The position numbers and the translations under genes were made by a program. A DNA stretch of 64,000 nt from Cribrihabitans marinus (GTDB taxonomy: Bacteria; Pseudomonadota; Alphaproteobacteria; Rhodobacterales; Rhodobacteraceae), in assembly GCF_900109035.1 (NCBI RefSeq), contig NZ_FNYD01000004.1, forward strand, positions 1-64,000, given 5' to 3'. The stretch's first letter is position 1; every line of letters begins with the position of its first letter. The notes under the pieces are model-generated. The model saw only the letters and a program-made list of their open reading frames with translations. It did not search any database and was not told the DNA's origin. Below, in pieces: positions 1 to 14,956 of this stretch.

Positions 1-95
1 ATCGCTGCCGTCAGCGTCGTCTTGCCGTGGTCAACATGGCCAACCGTGCCGATGTTCACATGCGGCTTGTTACGCTCAAACTTTTCCTTTGCCAT
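1..95 (-). CDS. tuf: Elongation factor Tu, N-terminal fragment (cut by window edge)
   Basis: This is the first 31 codons of elongation factor Tu, the GTPase that delivers aminoacyl-tRNA to the ribosomal A site. The start codon is the ATG ending at 95. The translation begins [16 protein letters not shown] and runs into the P-loop GHVDHGKTT, which is diagnostic of EF-Tu. The rest of the gene lies left of the window. It follows fusA on the same strand, giving the classic str order rpsL-rpsG-fusA-tuf, so it is probably co-transcribed. Only the N-terminus can be judged, and a second tuf copy elsewhere cannot be excluded. Confidence 0.95.
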   Translation of the reverse strand, partial: MAKEKFERNKPHVNIGTVGHVDHGKTTLTAA

Positions 96-120
96 TGCAA
101 AGCTCCTTTTTTTCTCTCGG

Positions 121-180
121 ACGGTGCGTGCAAGCACGCACCCTACGGGGTGGTAGGGTGCGTGGTTTCCCACGCACCGT
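121..180. repeat. Palindromic intergenic element between fusA and tuf
   Basis: The 60-nt spacer is bounded by ACGGTGCGTG (121-130) and its exact reverse complement CACGCACCGT (171-180). It also contains a perfect 9-bp hairpin, GGTGCGTGG (157-165) with CCACGCACC (170-178), and further copies of the GTGCGTG/CACGCAC and CCCTAC/GTAGGG units. It can fold in more than one way. No T-run follows, so it is not a simple intrinsic terminator. It resembles the short dispersed palindromes of Rhodobacteraceae intergenic regions, but copy number cannot be tested here. Confidence 0.6.
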
Positions 181-183
181 GGG

Positions 184-2307
<2,124 letters not shown>

Positions 2308-2329
2308 TGGTCTCTAGTGCCTCTGAATT

Positions 2330-2800
2330 TTACCAGCGGTAATGGCTGAAGGCTTTGTTCGCCTCGGCCATCTTGTGGGTGTCTTCGCGCTTCTTCACGG
2401 CGGTCCCGCGCGACTGGACGGCGTCCAGAAGCTCGCCGGCGAGGCGTTCTTCCATGGTGTTCTCGTTGCGGTTGCGCGCTGCGGTGATCAACCAGCGGAT
2501 CGCCAGGGCCTCGCGGCGCTCGGGGCGCACCTCGACGGGAACCTGGTAGGTGGCACCGCCCACACGGCGCGAGCGGACCTCGACGCTGGGCTTGATGTTG
2601 TCGAGCGCCTCGTGGAACATCTCGACGGGGGCGCGCTTGACCTTGGCTTCGACGCGGTCAAGCGCGTTGTAGACGATCGTTTCGGCGACGGATTTCTTGC
2701 CGTCGATCATCAGGTTGTTCATGAACTTGGTCAGCACGCGATCGCCAAACTTGGCGTCGGGCAGGATTTCGCGTTTTTCTGCGCGGTGACGACGGGACAT
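2330..2800 (-). CDS. rpsG: 30S ribosomal protein S7
   Basis: S7 (156 residues) is a primary 16S rRNA-binding protein that nucleates assembly of the 30S head and lines the E/P-site mRNA channel. The protein opens [15 protein letters not shown] and carries the conserved basic N-terminus and the [16 protein letters not shown] segment of the family. Length is exactly that expected. It follows rpsL after about 118 nt holding a palindromic element and precedes fusA by 22 nt. In other bacteria S7 represses this operon post-transcriptionally; I did not identify its target site here. Confidence 0.98.
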   Translation of the reverse strand: MSRRHRAEKREILPDAKFGDRVLTKFMNNLMIDGKKSVAETIVYNALDRVEAKVKRAPVEMFHEALDNIKPSVEVRSRRVGGATYQVPVEVRPERREALAIRWLITAARNRNENTMEERLAGELLDAVQSRGTAVKKREDTHKMAEANKAFSHYRW

Positions 2801-2830
2801 CTCTCGTTCCTTCGATCTCTACTCTGCGGC

Positions 2831-2896
2831 GTCCCGGCCTTGAGCCGGGACCTCTGGGTCGGGGCCCGCCAGGAGATCCCGGATCACGTCCGGGAT
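2831..2896. repeat. Paired palindromes with CTTGA-type loops (rpsL-rpsG spacer)
   Basis: Two consecutive stem-loops fill the rpsL-rpsG spacer. The first is GTCCCGGC, loop CTTGA, GCCGGGAC (2831-2851). The second is ATCCCGGA, loop TCACG, TCCGGGAT (2876-2896). The first has the same stem-loop design as the element at 37289-37309, including the CTTGA loop and a following CCTC. They are probably members of one dispersed repeat family. Within the str transcript they could act as RNA hairpins that protect or process the mRNA. Confidence 0.6.
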
Positions 2897-2918
2897 GACC
2901 TGAACGCGGGCGTTCAGG

Positions 2919-3290
2919 TCACTTCGGACGCTTCGCGCCGTACTTGGAGCGGCGCTGCTTGCGGTCCTTGACGCCCTGGGTGTCCAGCACGCCGCGCAGG
3001 ATGTGGTAACGTACGCCGGGAAGGTCCTTCACACGGCCGCCCCGGATCAGGACCACCGAGTGCTCCTGCAGGTTGTGGCTTTCGCCGGGGATGTAGCTGA
3101 TGACCTCGTAGCCGTTGGTCAGGCGCACCTTGGCGACCTTCCGCATGGCCGAGTTCGGCTTCTTCGGCGTCGTGGTATAGACCCGGGTGCAGACGCCGCG
3201 CTTTTGCGGGCACTGCTCCAGGTGCATGGATTTGGAGCGTTTCACTTTCGGCTGTCGCGGCTTGCGGATCAGCTGTTGGATCGTTGGCAT
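2919..3290 (-). CDS. rpsL: 30S ribosomal protein S12
   Basis: S12 (123 residues) sits at the decoding centre of the 30S subunit and controls accuracy. The sequence opens [15 protein letters not shown] and keeps the [19 protein letters not shown] and [11 protein letters not shown] segments around the streptomycin-contact loops. Both lysines of these loops (KKPNSA and the later [10 protein letters not shown] region) read as wild type, so no streptomycin-resistance substitution is evident. It is the first gene of the str operon; a strong sigma-70 type promoter lies about 220 nt upstream. Confidence 0.98.
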   Translation of the reverse strand: MPTIQQLIRKPRQPKVKRSKSMHLEQCPQKRGVCTRVYTTTPKKPNSAMRKVAKVRLTNGYEVISYIPGESHNLQEHSVVLIRGGRVKDLPGVRYHILRGVLDTQGVKDRKQRRSKYGAKRPK

Positions 3291-3518
3291 TCCGGTTCTT
3301 TCCCCGTCTCAGCAACACACATGTCATGCACGCGCGTCGCGTGCGGTTTCGGTTTCCTGCGCCCGGCATGGCCGCAAACGCAAAATCCGCGACGTTCCCA
3401 TTCCGAGGTGAACGGCGCGGTTGGTTATCAGAGGATCGGGGCGGCAAAATTGCCCGGATCTTGACCACTTCAAGTCTGAAGTCGGTGCCGGGAAAGGACC
3501 TGGCGCCGAGATGGGGCG

Positions 3519-3547
3519 CGTATAGGCGGAGTCGCGCCCGGTGTCAA
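3519..3547 (-). promoter_or_regulatory. Sigma-70-type promoter of the rpsL-rpsG-fusA-tuf operon
   Basis: On the minus strand a perfect -35 TTGACA (3542-3547), a 17-nt spacer and a -10 TATACG (3519-3524) face rpsL. Transcription would start near 3512, giving a leader of about 220 nt. The rest of the 354-nt gap (3291-3644) shows no convincing gene; the small ORFs there are in frames without family resemblance. A long ribosomal protein leader may carry regulation, but no specific binding site was recognised. Confidence 0.7.
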
Positions 3548-3644
3548 CAGCCACCGCCGCTTGCATGTCCCCCGGCCCGGTGCCAACGTCGCGCCGGGCG
3601 GCAGCGCGGCTGTCGCGTCCTGCCACGCGGCGCGGAGAGAGGCA

Positions 3645-4454
3645 ATGCAGGTCATCGGGCTGTGCCGGTTTTCCTGGCCCGGCGAGGGCGGGTTTCAGGT
3701 CGAGCATCCGGATCTGGATGCGCGCATCGCCTACCTCTATTCGGACGCCCGGATGGAGGCGCGGCTGCGACAGTTCGAAGCGATCGCCCTGCCCGGCCTG
3801 AGGGCGCAGACCGATCCGGATTTCACCCTGCTCGTCATCATCGGCGAGACCCTTCCCGAGAAGTGGCGCGACCGGCTCCTGGCGCTGCTGGAGGGGTTTC
3901 CCCAGGCGCGGGTGATGCCCATGCCGCCCGGTCCCCACCGCAGGGTGATGCAGGACGCGATCAACGACGCCCGCCGCGACCCGGACGCGGCCTGCCTGCA
4001 GTTCCGCCATGACGACGACGACGCGGTGGCGATCGATTTCGTCGAACGCCTGCGCCGGGCGGCCCGCGACTGCGCCGGGCTGCTGGAGGGAAACCGGCTG
4101 GTGGGGTTCGATTTCAACCGCGGCCTTGTCGCCCGCGCCGGGCCGCAGGGTCTGGCCGTGGCCGAGACGGTGATACCGCTCTACGGCGTGGCGCTGGGTC
4201 TGGCGGCGCGGGGCGGCGTGCGGCAGACGATCATGAATTTCGCCCACAAGAAGCTCAACCGCTTCATGCCAGTGGTCAGCTTCGGCGACAGCGCGATGTT
4301 CATACGCGGGCTGGGCCAAGACAACGACTCGCGGCAACGGCCTGGGATCCCGGAGCCAAAGCTGACCCGCCCGGACCCGGCAACGGTGCAATTGCTGCAT
4401 GACCGGTTCCGGATCTCCGAAGTGGATGTCAGGCGCGTGTTCGCGGCGCGCTGA
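3645..4454 (+). CDS. Putative rhamnosyltransferase-like glycosyltransferase
   Basis: This 269-residue cytoplasmic protein resembles the putative rhamnosyl transferase family seen in alphaproteobacteria. It opens MQVIGLCRFSWPG, has a Rossmann-like strand FTLLVIIGE and an acidic cluster RHDDDDAV at 121-128 that could serve as the metal/nucleotide-sugar DxD site. The ATG at 3645 is chosen over upstream in-frame starts because GGAGAG precedes it at good spacing. Its 3' end overlaps the convergent DMT transporter gene by 26 nt. It lies between the str operon and rpoC, unusual company for a glycosyltransferase. The acceptor cannot be inferred. Confidence 0.65.
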   Translation: MQVIGLCRFSWPGEGGFQVEHPDLDARIAYLYSDARMEARLRQFEAIALPGLRAQTDPDFTLLVIIGETLPEKWRDRLLALLEGFPQARVMPMPPGPHRRVMQDAINDARRDPDAACLQFRHDDDDAVAIDFVERLRRAARDCAGLLEGNRLVGFDFNRGLVARAGPQGLAVAETVIPLYGVALGLAARGGVRQTIMNFAHKKLNRFMPVVSFGDSAMFIRGLGQDNDSRQRPGIPEPKLTRPDPATVQLLHDRFRISEVDVRRVFAAR

Positions 4455-5307
4455 TCCGGCGTTCGCGGTACAGCATGAACAGGCCGCTGCCGACCACCGT
4501 CACCGCCCCCAGCAGGGTCAGCGGGTCGGGCCAGTCGCCGAAGGCCACCCAGCCCAGCAGCAGCGCCCATACCAGACCGGTATAGCGGAACGGCGCGACG
4601 AACCCGACCTCGCCCACCCGCATCACCATCACGCTGCACAGATACCCCAGCAGGATGAAGACCGACGCCCCACCGACCTGCATCGCCCGCGTCGGCGTCA
4701 CCGGCACCCAGGTCACGGTGGTCGAGGCCAGCGCCGCCGCCGTGGTGACCGCAAGCGCGGTGCACAGAGTCACGGTCATCGACGGAACCCCGGCCGACAT
4801 CCGGCGGGTCAGCAGATCGCGGGCGGTCACGCACAGCACGGCGGCCAGCGCAAACCCCGCCCCGCCGCCGAACCCGTCCGGCCCGGGGCGCACGATCAGC
4901 AACATGCCCAGGAACCCGATGCCGATCGACAGCATCCGCCGCCATCCCACCGGCTCGGCAAACAGCAGCGCCGCCCCAAGCGTGACCGAGAGCGGCAGAA
5001 CCTGCAGCACCGCCGTCACATTGGCCAGCGGCATCTGCAACAGGGCGGTCAGGAAAAAGAAGGTCGCGCCGATCTCGGTCAGGCATCGCACCAGCACCAA
5101 CGCCCGATCCCTGCGCCCGAACCGGAAATGCAGTGACCCGAGACTGCGGGCCAGGATGTAGATCCAGATGCAAGCCAGCGCGCCCCGAAGCGTCACGATC
5201 TGGAACAGCGGCATACCGTCCCCAGCAAGCTTGACCAGCGCATCATTGAAGGTGAAGGCCGCCATGCTGGCCATCATCAGGAGCGCACCCTGGGTATTTG
5301 CGGTCAT
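4429..5307 (-). CDS. DMT-superfamily transporter (EamA domains)
   Basis: This 292-residue inner-membrane protein has about ten hydrophobic segments arranged as two EamA repeats, typical of drug/metabolite exporters of the RhaT/PecM type. Recognisable family features are the N-terminal FTFNDALVKL in the first helix, PLANVTAVLQVLPL in the middle of repeat one and the FRYTGLVWALLLGW segment in repeat two. Close relatives in alphaproteobacteria include S-adenosylmethionine or amino-acid exporters, but the substrate is not predictable. It overlaps the end of the convergent glycosyltransferase gene by 26 nt and starts 214 nt from the divergent methyltransferase gene. Confidence 0.85.
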   Translation of the reverse strand: MTANTQGALLMMASMAAFTFNDALVKLAGDGMPLFQIVTLRGALACIWIYILARSLGSLHFRFGRRDRALVLVRCLTEIGATFFFLTALLQMPLANVTAVLQVLPLSVTLGAALLFAEPVGWRRMLSIGIGFLGMLLIVRPGPDGFGGGAGFALAAVLCVTARDLLTRRMSAGVPSMTVTLCTALAVTTAAALASTTVTWVPVTPTRAMQVGGASVFILLGYLCSVMVMRVGEVGFVAPFRYTGLVWALLLGWVAFGDWPDPLTLLGAVTVVGSGLFMLYRERRISAPRTRA

Positions 5308-5452
5308 CTACGCCCTCCGGGACAGGACAGCGCCGGGGGTCGTCACGCTGCCAATCCCGACAGAGAACACCGCCGCGCCCCGGATGGAAAGCCCGCGCGC
5401 GGGAGTGCGAGCGAATCTAAAGGCGCAGTGCCGAACAGGGCGGATGCCTGCC

Positions 5453-5481
5453 TTGCGGAATTCTGGAATCATTTACATATT
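5453..5481 (+). promoter_or_regulatory. Possible promoter of the methyltransferase gene
   Basis: A -35-like TTGCGG (5453-5458), 17-nt spacer and -10-like CATATT (5476-5481) lie about 40 nt before the methyltransferase ATG, in a locally AT-rich patch. The match is moderate. The remaining divergent spacer toward the DMT gene shows no clear second promoter. Confidence 0.35.
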
Positions 5482-5521
5482 AGAACTTGATCGCGGTGCC
5501 GGCGGGTGAGGTGGCGAAATC

Positions 5522-6142
5522 ATGGCAGACGAGATAGTGAGCCATTGGGATGGGCTTTATCGCGAGAAAGACGATGCCCAACTGAGTTGGCATGAGGATG
5601 ATCCATCGTTGTCGTTGGAGCTTTGCGACGTGGCTGGCGTCGATCGTGGCACCTCGGTGATCGACATAGGCGGCGGAACATCTCGCTTTGCCGAACGCCT
5701 GATCGAAAGGGGGCTCAGTGACGTCTCCGTGCTTGATGTGTCCGAAGCTGCGCTAGATCGATCTCGTCGGCAACTTGGACCCGTAGGTGAGCAGATTGAA
5801 TGGATCGCGGCCAATGTGACTACCTGGACTCCTGACCGATACTATGACCTCTGGCACGATCGCGCAGTGTTCCATTTCCTTATCGATGCGGACGGTCGCG
5901 CCGCCTATCGCGACCGGCTGTGCCGGTGTCTTCGTCCGGGTGGATATGCGATTATCGCAACATTTGCGCTCGACGGTCCCGAGAAATGTAGCGGGTTGCC
6001 AGTCGTCCGTTATGATCCGGAAGGGCTAAGCGAGGTGTTGGGGGGTCGTTTCACTCTGGTCGCGCACCGAAGTCACACGCACAATACACCATGGGGCAGT
6101 CCCCAGTCTTTCCAATTCAGTTTGTTCCGCATGGCCCAGTAG
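5522..6142 (+). CDS. Class I SAM-dependent methyltransferase
   Basis: This 206-residue enzyme has the class I methyltransferase fold. Motif I is VIDIGGGTSRFA (about 46-57), followed by an acidic residue after the second strand (VSVLDVS) and the downstream LRPGGYAIIATFA strand. The early DGLYREKDDAQLSWHEDDP and later YDLWHDRAVFHFL segments match a subfamily of small-molecule methyltransferases whose substrates are mostly undefined. GAGGTGG precedes the ATG. Codon usage is noticeably more AT-rich than in all neighbours, suggesting recent acquisition. It stands alone, divergent from the DMT exporter and convergent with rpoC. Confidence 0.85.
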   Translation: MADEIVSHWDGLYREKDDAQLSWHEDDPSLSLELCDVAGVDRGTSVIDIGGGTSRFAERLIERGLSDVSVLDVSEAALDRSRRQLGPVGEQIEWIAANVTTWTPDRYYDLWHDRAVFHFLIDADGRAAYRDRLCRCLRPGGYAIIATFALDGPEKCSGLPVVRYDPEGLSEVLGGRFTLVAHRSHTHNTPWGSPQSFQFSLFRMAQ

Positions 6143-6210
6143 CGCTACAATAGCGGGATTGGCCCGCTTCGGGTCCGAACCGCGCCTCCGATGCCACCGA
6201 ATGAGCCAAG

Positions 6211-6240
6211 GAAAAACCCCCGCGCCGGGGCGCGGGGGTT
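6211..6240 (-). terminator. Intrinsic terminator of rpoBC
   Basis: On the minus strand AACCCCCGCG, a GC loop, and CGCGGGGGTT form a strong stem followed by a T-run (the five A residues at 6212-6216 on the plus strand). It lies 27 nt after the rpoC stop codon and would end the RNA polymerase transcript. Confidence 0.85.
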
Positions 6241-6266
6241 GAATTCTTGTCGGTTGCGGAACGCGA

Positions 6267-10508
<4,242 letters not shown>

Positions 10509-10541
10509 TCTGTTTCCTCATTCACGAGAGGGTGCGGGAAG

Positions 10542-10570
10542 CCGCGGATCCCCAGGCTAGGGATCCGCGG
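10542..10570. repeat. Perfect 11-bp hairpin in the rpoB-rpoC spacer
   Basis: CCGCGGATCCC (10542-10552), a 7-nt loop, and GGGATCCGCGG (10560-10570) pair without mismatch. There is no T-run on either strand, so it is not an intrinsic terminator. Its place between two co-transcribed genes suggests an mRNA processing or stabilising element, or a dispersed palindrome; which one cannot be told from sequence alone. Confidence 0.6.
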
Positions 10571-10594
10571 GACAAGAAAATTCAGCGAATTTCC

Positions 10595-13500
10595 TTATTC
10601 TTCCTCCGCATCCAGGAGTTCCATGTTCAGGCCGAGGCCGCGGACTTCTTTCACCAGAACGTTGAAGCTCTCGGGAACGCCCGCTTCGAAATTGTCCTCG
10701 CCCTTGACGATGCTTTCATAGACCTTGGTCCGGCCCGCCACGTCGTCCGACTTGACCGTCAGCATCTCCTGCAGGGTGTAGGCGGCGCCATAGGCTTCCA
10801 GCGCCCAGACCTCCATCTCACCGAAACGCTGACCGCCGAACTGCGCCTTGCCGCCCAGCGGTTGCTGGGTCACCAGGCTGTAAGGCCCAGTGGAACGCGC
10901 GTGGATCTTGTCGTCCACCAGGTGATGCAGTTTCAGCAGGTACTTGACGCCCACGGTAACCGGGCGCGCGAACTGCTCGCCGGTGCGACCGTCGAACAGC
11001 ACGGATTGGCCCGACTGGTCGAAGCCCGCGCGCACCAGCGCGTCGTTCACGTCGGCCTCTTTCGCGCCGTCGAAGACCGGCGTGGCGATCGGCACGCCGC
11101 GGGTGACGTTCTGCGCCGCCTCGATCAGCGCCGTCTCGTCCATCGACTCGATGCCCTCGTCATAGACATCGTCGCCATAGGCGTGACGCAGCGCGTCGCG
11201 CACCGGCGTCAGGTCGCCCGAGCGGCGGTATTCGCCTAGCGCATCGTCGATCTGGATGCCCAGACCGCGCGCGGCCCAGCCCATATGGGTTTCCAGGATC
11301 TGACCCACGTTCATCCGGCTGGGCACGCCCAGCGGGTTGAGGCAGAGGTCGACCGGCGTGCCATCAGCGAGGAACGGCATGTCCTCCATCGGCACCACCT
11401 TGGACACGACACCCTTGTTGCCGTGCCGCCCGGCCATCTTGTCGCCCGGCTGCAGCTTGCGCTTCACCGCGATGAAGACCTTGACCATCTTCATCACGCC
11501 CGGCGGCAGGTCGTCGCCGCGACGCACTTTCTCGACCTTGTCCTCGAACCTTGCATCGAGCGCGCGTTTCTGCACCTCGTACTGCTCGTTCAGGGCCTCG
11601 ACCACCTGTGCGTCCTGCTCGTCTTCCAGCGCCAGCTGCCACCACTGGCCGCGGGTCAGGGTTTCCAGCAGGTCCTCGGTGATGACCGAGCCCGCCTTGA
11701 CGCCCTTCGGCCCCTTCACGGCGGTCTTGTTCAGGATCATCGACTTGAGGCGCGCATAGATGTTGCGGTCGAGGATGGCCAGCTCGTCGTCCCGGTCACG
11801 GGCCAGGCGCTCGACCTCCTCGCGCTCGATCTGCAGCGCACGCTCGTCCTTTTCGACGCCGTGGCGGTTGAACACGCGGACCTCGACCACCGTGCCGAAA
11901 TCACCCGGCTTCACACGCAGCGAGGTGTCGCGCACGTCGCTGGCCTTTTCACCGAAGATGGCGCGCAAGAGCTTCTCTTCCGGCGTCATCGGGCTTTCGC
12001 CCTTGGGGGTGATCTTGCCCACCAGGATGTCGCCCGGCTCCACGTCGGCGCCGATATAGACGATGCCGGCCTCGTCGAGGTTGCGCAGCGCCTCTTCGCC
12101 CACGTTGGGGATGTCGCGGGTGATCTCTTCCGGTCCCAGCTTGGTATCGCGCGCGGCGACCTCGAACTCCTCGATATGGATCGAAGTGAAGACGTCGTCG
12201 CGTGCGACCCGCTCGGAGATCAGGATCGAGTCCTCGTAGTTGTAGCCGTTCCACGGCATGAAGGCGACGACCACGTTCTTGCCCAGCGCCAGTTCGCCCA
12301 GGTCGGTCGACGGACCATCAGCGATGATCTCGTCCTTGGTGACCTGCTGACCCACCTTCACCAGCGGACGCTGGTTGATGCAGGTGTTCTGGTTGGAACG
12401 CTGGAACTTGCGCATCCGGTAGATGTCGACCCCGGCGTCGCCCAGTTCCAGATCCTCGGTGGCGCGGATCACGATCCGCTGCGCATCGACCTGGTCCACG
12501 ACCCCGGCGCGGCGCGCCTGGATGGCGGCGCCACTGTCGATGGCGACCTTGCTTTCGATGCCGGTGCCCACAAGCGGCGCCTCGGCCCGCAGAAGCGGAA
12601 CCGCCTGGCGCTGCATGTTCGACCCCATCAGAGCGCGGTTCGCGTCGTCATTCTCCAGGAACGGGATCAGCGAGGCCGCGACCGAGACCAGCTGCTTCGG
12701 ACTGACGTCGATCAGATCGACTTCGGAATTCGGCGACAACGGGTATTCGCCCGCCTTGCGGCTGGACACCAGGTCGTTGATGAACCGCCCCTCGTCATCG
12801 AGACGCGCGTTGGCCTGCGCCACGGTGTGCCGCATTTCCTCGGTCGCCGACATATAGACGACTTCGTCGGTCACCTGCGCGTCGACCACCTTGCGATAGG
12901 GGGTTTCGATGAAGCCGTACTTGTTCACGCGGGCAAAGGTGGCCAGCGAGTTGATCAGGCCGATATTCGGGCCCTCCGGCGTTTCGATCGGGCACATCCG
13001 GCCATAGTGGGTCGGGTGCACGTCGCGCACCTCGAAGCCTGCACGTTCGCGGGTCAGACCGCCCGGCCCCAGCGCCGAGAGGCGGCGCTTGTGGGTCACT
13101 TCCGACAGCGGGTTGGTCTGGTCCATGAACTGGCTCAGCTGCGACGAGCCGAAGAACTCGCGCACCGCGGCCGCCGCCGGCTTCGCGTTGATCAGGTCCT
13201 GCGGCATCACGGTATCGATCTCGACCGAGGACATGCGCTCCTTGATCGCGCGCTCCATCCGCAGCAGGCCCACGCGATACTGGTTCTCCATCAGCTCGCC
13301 GACCGAACGGACACGGCGGTTGCCAAGGTGGTCGATGTCGTCCACCTCGCCCTTGCCGTCGCGCAGTTCCACCAGCGCCTTGATGCAGGCGATGATGTCC
13401 TCGCGCCGCAGGGTGCGCTGGGTGTCCTCGGCATCCAGCGCCAGGCGCATGTTCATCTTGACCCGGCCGACGGCGCTGAGGTCATAGCGCTCGCTGTCGA

Positions 13501-14734
13501 AGAACAGCGTGTCGAACAGCGCCGAGGCGGCCTCGACGGTGGGCGGCTCGCCCGGGCGCATGACGCGGTAGATGTCCATGAGCGCAGTGTCGCGGCTCAT
13601 GTTCTTGTCCGCCGCCATGGTGTTGCGGATGTAGGGACCGACATTGATGTTGTCGATGTCCAGAACCGGGATATCGGTGATGCCGGCATCGACCAGCTCC
13701 TTCACCGAACCGCCGATCAGGTCACCGTCCTTGTCGTATTCCAGCGTCAACTCGTCACCGGCCTCGACATAGATCGCGCCGGTCTCTTCGTTGATGATGT
13801 CCTTGGCGACGAACTTGCCGGCGATATGGTCGAACGGCACCAGCAGGTCGGTGACGGTGCCCTCGTCGATCATCTTCTTGACCGCGCGCGGAGTGACCTT
13901 CTTGCCGGCCTCGGCGATCACCTCGCCGCTGCCCGCGTCAACCAGGTCGAAGGTCGGACGGGTGCCGCGCACCCGCTCGGGGAAGAACGGCGTGGCCCAG
14001 CCGCTCTTCTTCTTTTTCTCCAGCTTGTAGCTGATGGTATTGTAATAGGCATCCATGATGCCTTCCTGGTCCAGCCCCAAAGCATAGAGCAGGGTCGTCA
14101 CCGGCAGCTTGCGGCGACGGTCGATACGGGCAAAGACGATGTCCTTGGCGTCGAACTCGAAATCCAGCCAGCTGCCGCGATAGGGGATGATGCGGCAGGC
14201 GAACAGCAGCTTGCCCGAGCTGTGGGTCTTGCCCTTGTCATGGTCGAAGAACACGCCGGGCGAGCGGTGCATCTGGCTGACGATCACCCGCTCGGTGCCG
14301 TTCACCACGAAGGTGCCGTTGGGCGTCATCAGGGGCATGTCCCCCATGAACACGTCCTGTTCCTTGATGTCCTTGACCGACTTGGCGCCGGTATCCTCGT
14401 CGACATCGAACACGATCAGGCGCAGCGTGACCTTCAGCGGGGCGCTGTAGGTCATGTCGCGCTGCATGCACTCCTCGACATCGTATTTCGGCTTTTCCAG
14501 ATCGTAGCGGACGAACTCCAGAACGCTGGTCTCGTTGAAATCCTTGATCGGAAAGACCGACTGGAACACACCCATCAGGCCTTCGCCATCCAGCGGCTGC
14601 TCGGCATCGCCGGAGCGCAGGAACAGGTCGTAGGAGGATTTCTGAACTTCGATGAGGTTCGGCATCTCCAGAACTTCGCGGATCTTGCCGTAATATTTCC
14701 GGAGTCTTTTCTGCCCTAGGAAGGATTGCGCCAT
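10595..14734 (-). CDS. rpoB: DNA-directed RNA polymerase subunit beta
   Basis: The 1379-residue beta subunit carries the rifampicin pocket ([17 protein letters not shown] and [13 protein letters not shown]) and the C-terminal [15 protein letters not shown] block that closes the active centre. The rifampicin-region residues look wild type. The start is placed at the ATG ending at 14734 ([16 protein letters not shown]) because GGAGAA lies 9 nt upstream and homologues begin there; a longer in-frame extension to 14842 is rejected. A glycosyltransferase gene and a terminator separate it from rplJL, unlike the usual rplJL-rpoBC arrangement. Confidence 0.98.
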   Translation of the reverse strand: MAQSFLGQKRLRKYYGKIREVLEMPNLIEVQKSSYDLFLRSGDAEQPLDGEGLMGVFQSVFPIKDFNETSVLEFVRYDLEKPKYDVEECMQRDMTYSAPLKVTLRLIVFDVDEDTGAKSVKDIKEQDVFMGDMPLMTPNGTFVVNGTERVIVSQMHRSPGVFFDHDKGKTHSSGKLLFACRIIPYRGSWLDFEFDAKDIVFARIDRRRKLPVTTLLYALGLDQEGIMDAYYNTISYKLEKKKKSGWATPFFPERVRGTRPTFDLVDAGSGEVIAEAGKKVTPRAVKKMIDEGTVTDLLVPFDHIAGKFVAKDIINEETGAIYVEAGDELTLEYDKDGDLIGGSVKELVDAGITDIPVLDIDNINVGPYIRNTMAADKNMSRDTALMDIYRVMRPGEPPTVEAASALFDTLFFDSERYDLSAVGRVKMNMRLALDAEDTQRTLRREDIIACIKALVELRDGKGEVDDIDHLGNRRVRSVGELMENQYRVGLLRMERAIKERMSSVEIDTVMPQDLINAKPAAAAVREFFGSSQLSQFMDQTNPLSEVTHKRRLSALGPGGLTRERAGFEVRDVHPTHYGRMCPIETPEGPNIGLINSLATFARVNKYGFIETPYRKVVDAQVTDEVVYMSATEEMRHTVAQANARLDDEGRFINDLVSSRKAGEYPLSPNSEVDLIDVSPKQLVSVAASLIPFLENDDANRALMGSNMQRQAVPLLRAEAPLVGTGIESKVAIDSGAAIQARRAGVVDQVDAQRIVIRATEDLELGDAGVDIYRMRKFQRSNQNTCINQRPLVKVGQQVTKDEIIADGPSTDLGELALGKNVVVAFMPWNGYNYEDSILISERVARDDVFTSIHIEEFEVAARDTKLGPEEITRDIPNVGEEALRNLDEAGIVYIGADVEPGDILVGKITPKGESPMTPEEKLLRAIFGEKASDVRDTSLRVKPGDFGTVVEVRVFNRHGVEKDERALQIEREEVERLARDRDDELAILDRNIYARLKSMILNKTAVKGPKGVKAGSVITEDLLETLTRGQWWQLALEDEQDAQVVEALNEQYEVQKRALDARFEDKVEKVRRGDDLPPGVMKMVKVFIAVKRKLQPGDKMAGRHGNKGVVSKVVPMEDMPFLADGTPVDLCLNPLGVPSRMNVGQILETHMGWAARGLGIQIDDALGEYRRSGDLTPVRDALRHAYGDDVYDEGIESMDETALIEAAQNVTRGVPIATPVFDGAKEADVNDALVRAGFDQSGQSVLFDGRTGEQFARPVTVGVKYLLKLHHLVDDKIHARSTGPYSLVTQQPLGGKAQFGGQRFGEMEVWALEAYGAAYTLQEMLTVKSDDVAGRTKVYESIVKGEDNFEAGVPESFNVLVKEVRGLGLNMELLDAEEE

Positions 14735-14870
14735 GTCAGCGGGTTCTCCAATAATATCAGAACGCGCCTTAGGGTCGGGGAACCGAAAAGCGCGTCCAGT
14801 TGCGGCCGGACCGTTCCTATGCTCAAGATGTGTCCCAAACATCTTTCCCGAAACGGTCTACTTGCCTGTC

Positions 14871-14892
14871 AAAACGCGCCGGAGGCGCGCTT
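14871..14892 (-). terminator. Short terminator-like hairpin upstream of rpoB
   Basis: On the minus strand CGCGCC, TCC, GGCGCG is followed by TTTT, then GACA. It lies 64 nt beyond the glycosyltransferase stop and 137 nt before rpoB. The T-run is short, so termination may be partial. A TTGACA overlaps its tail but I see no matching -10. The rest of the 222-nt rpoB leader shows nothing else clear. Confidence 0.45.
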
Positions 14893-14956
14893 TGAAAGAC
14901 AAGTTGAGGGTCAAGTAAGGTGATTCATGACAAGGGTTGCGTGGCAAGGTGTCGAA

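Noticed and set aside
11285-14719. 1144-residue open frame antisense to rpoB
   Set aside because: A shadow of rpoB, with the same composition signature and no ribosome site or domain.
14867-14872. TTGACA as an rpoB -35 element
   Set aside because: No acceptable -10 occurs 15-19 nt downstream on the minus strand, and it overlaps the tail of a hairpin.
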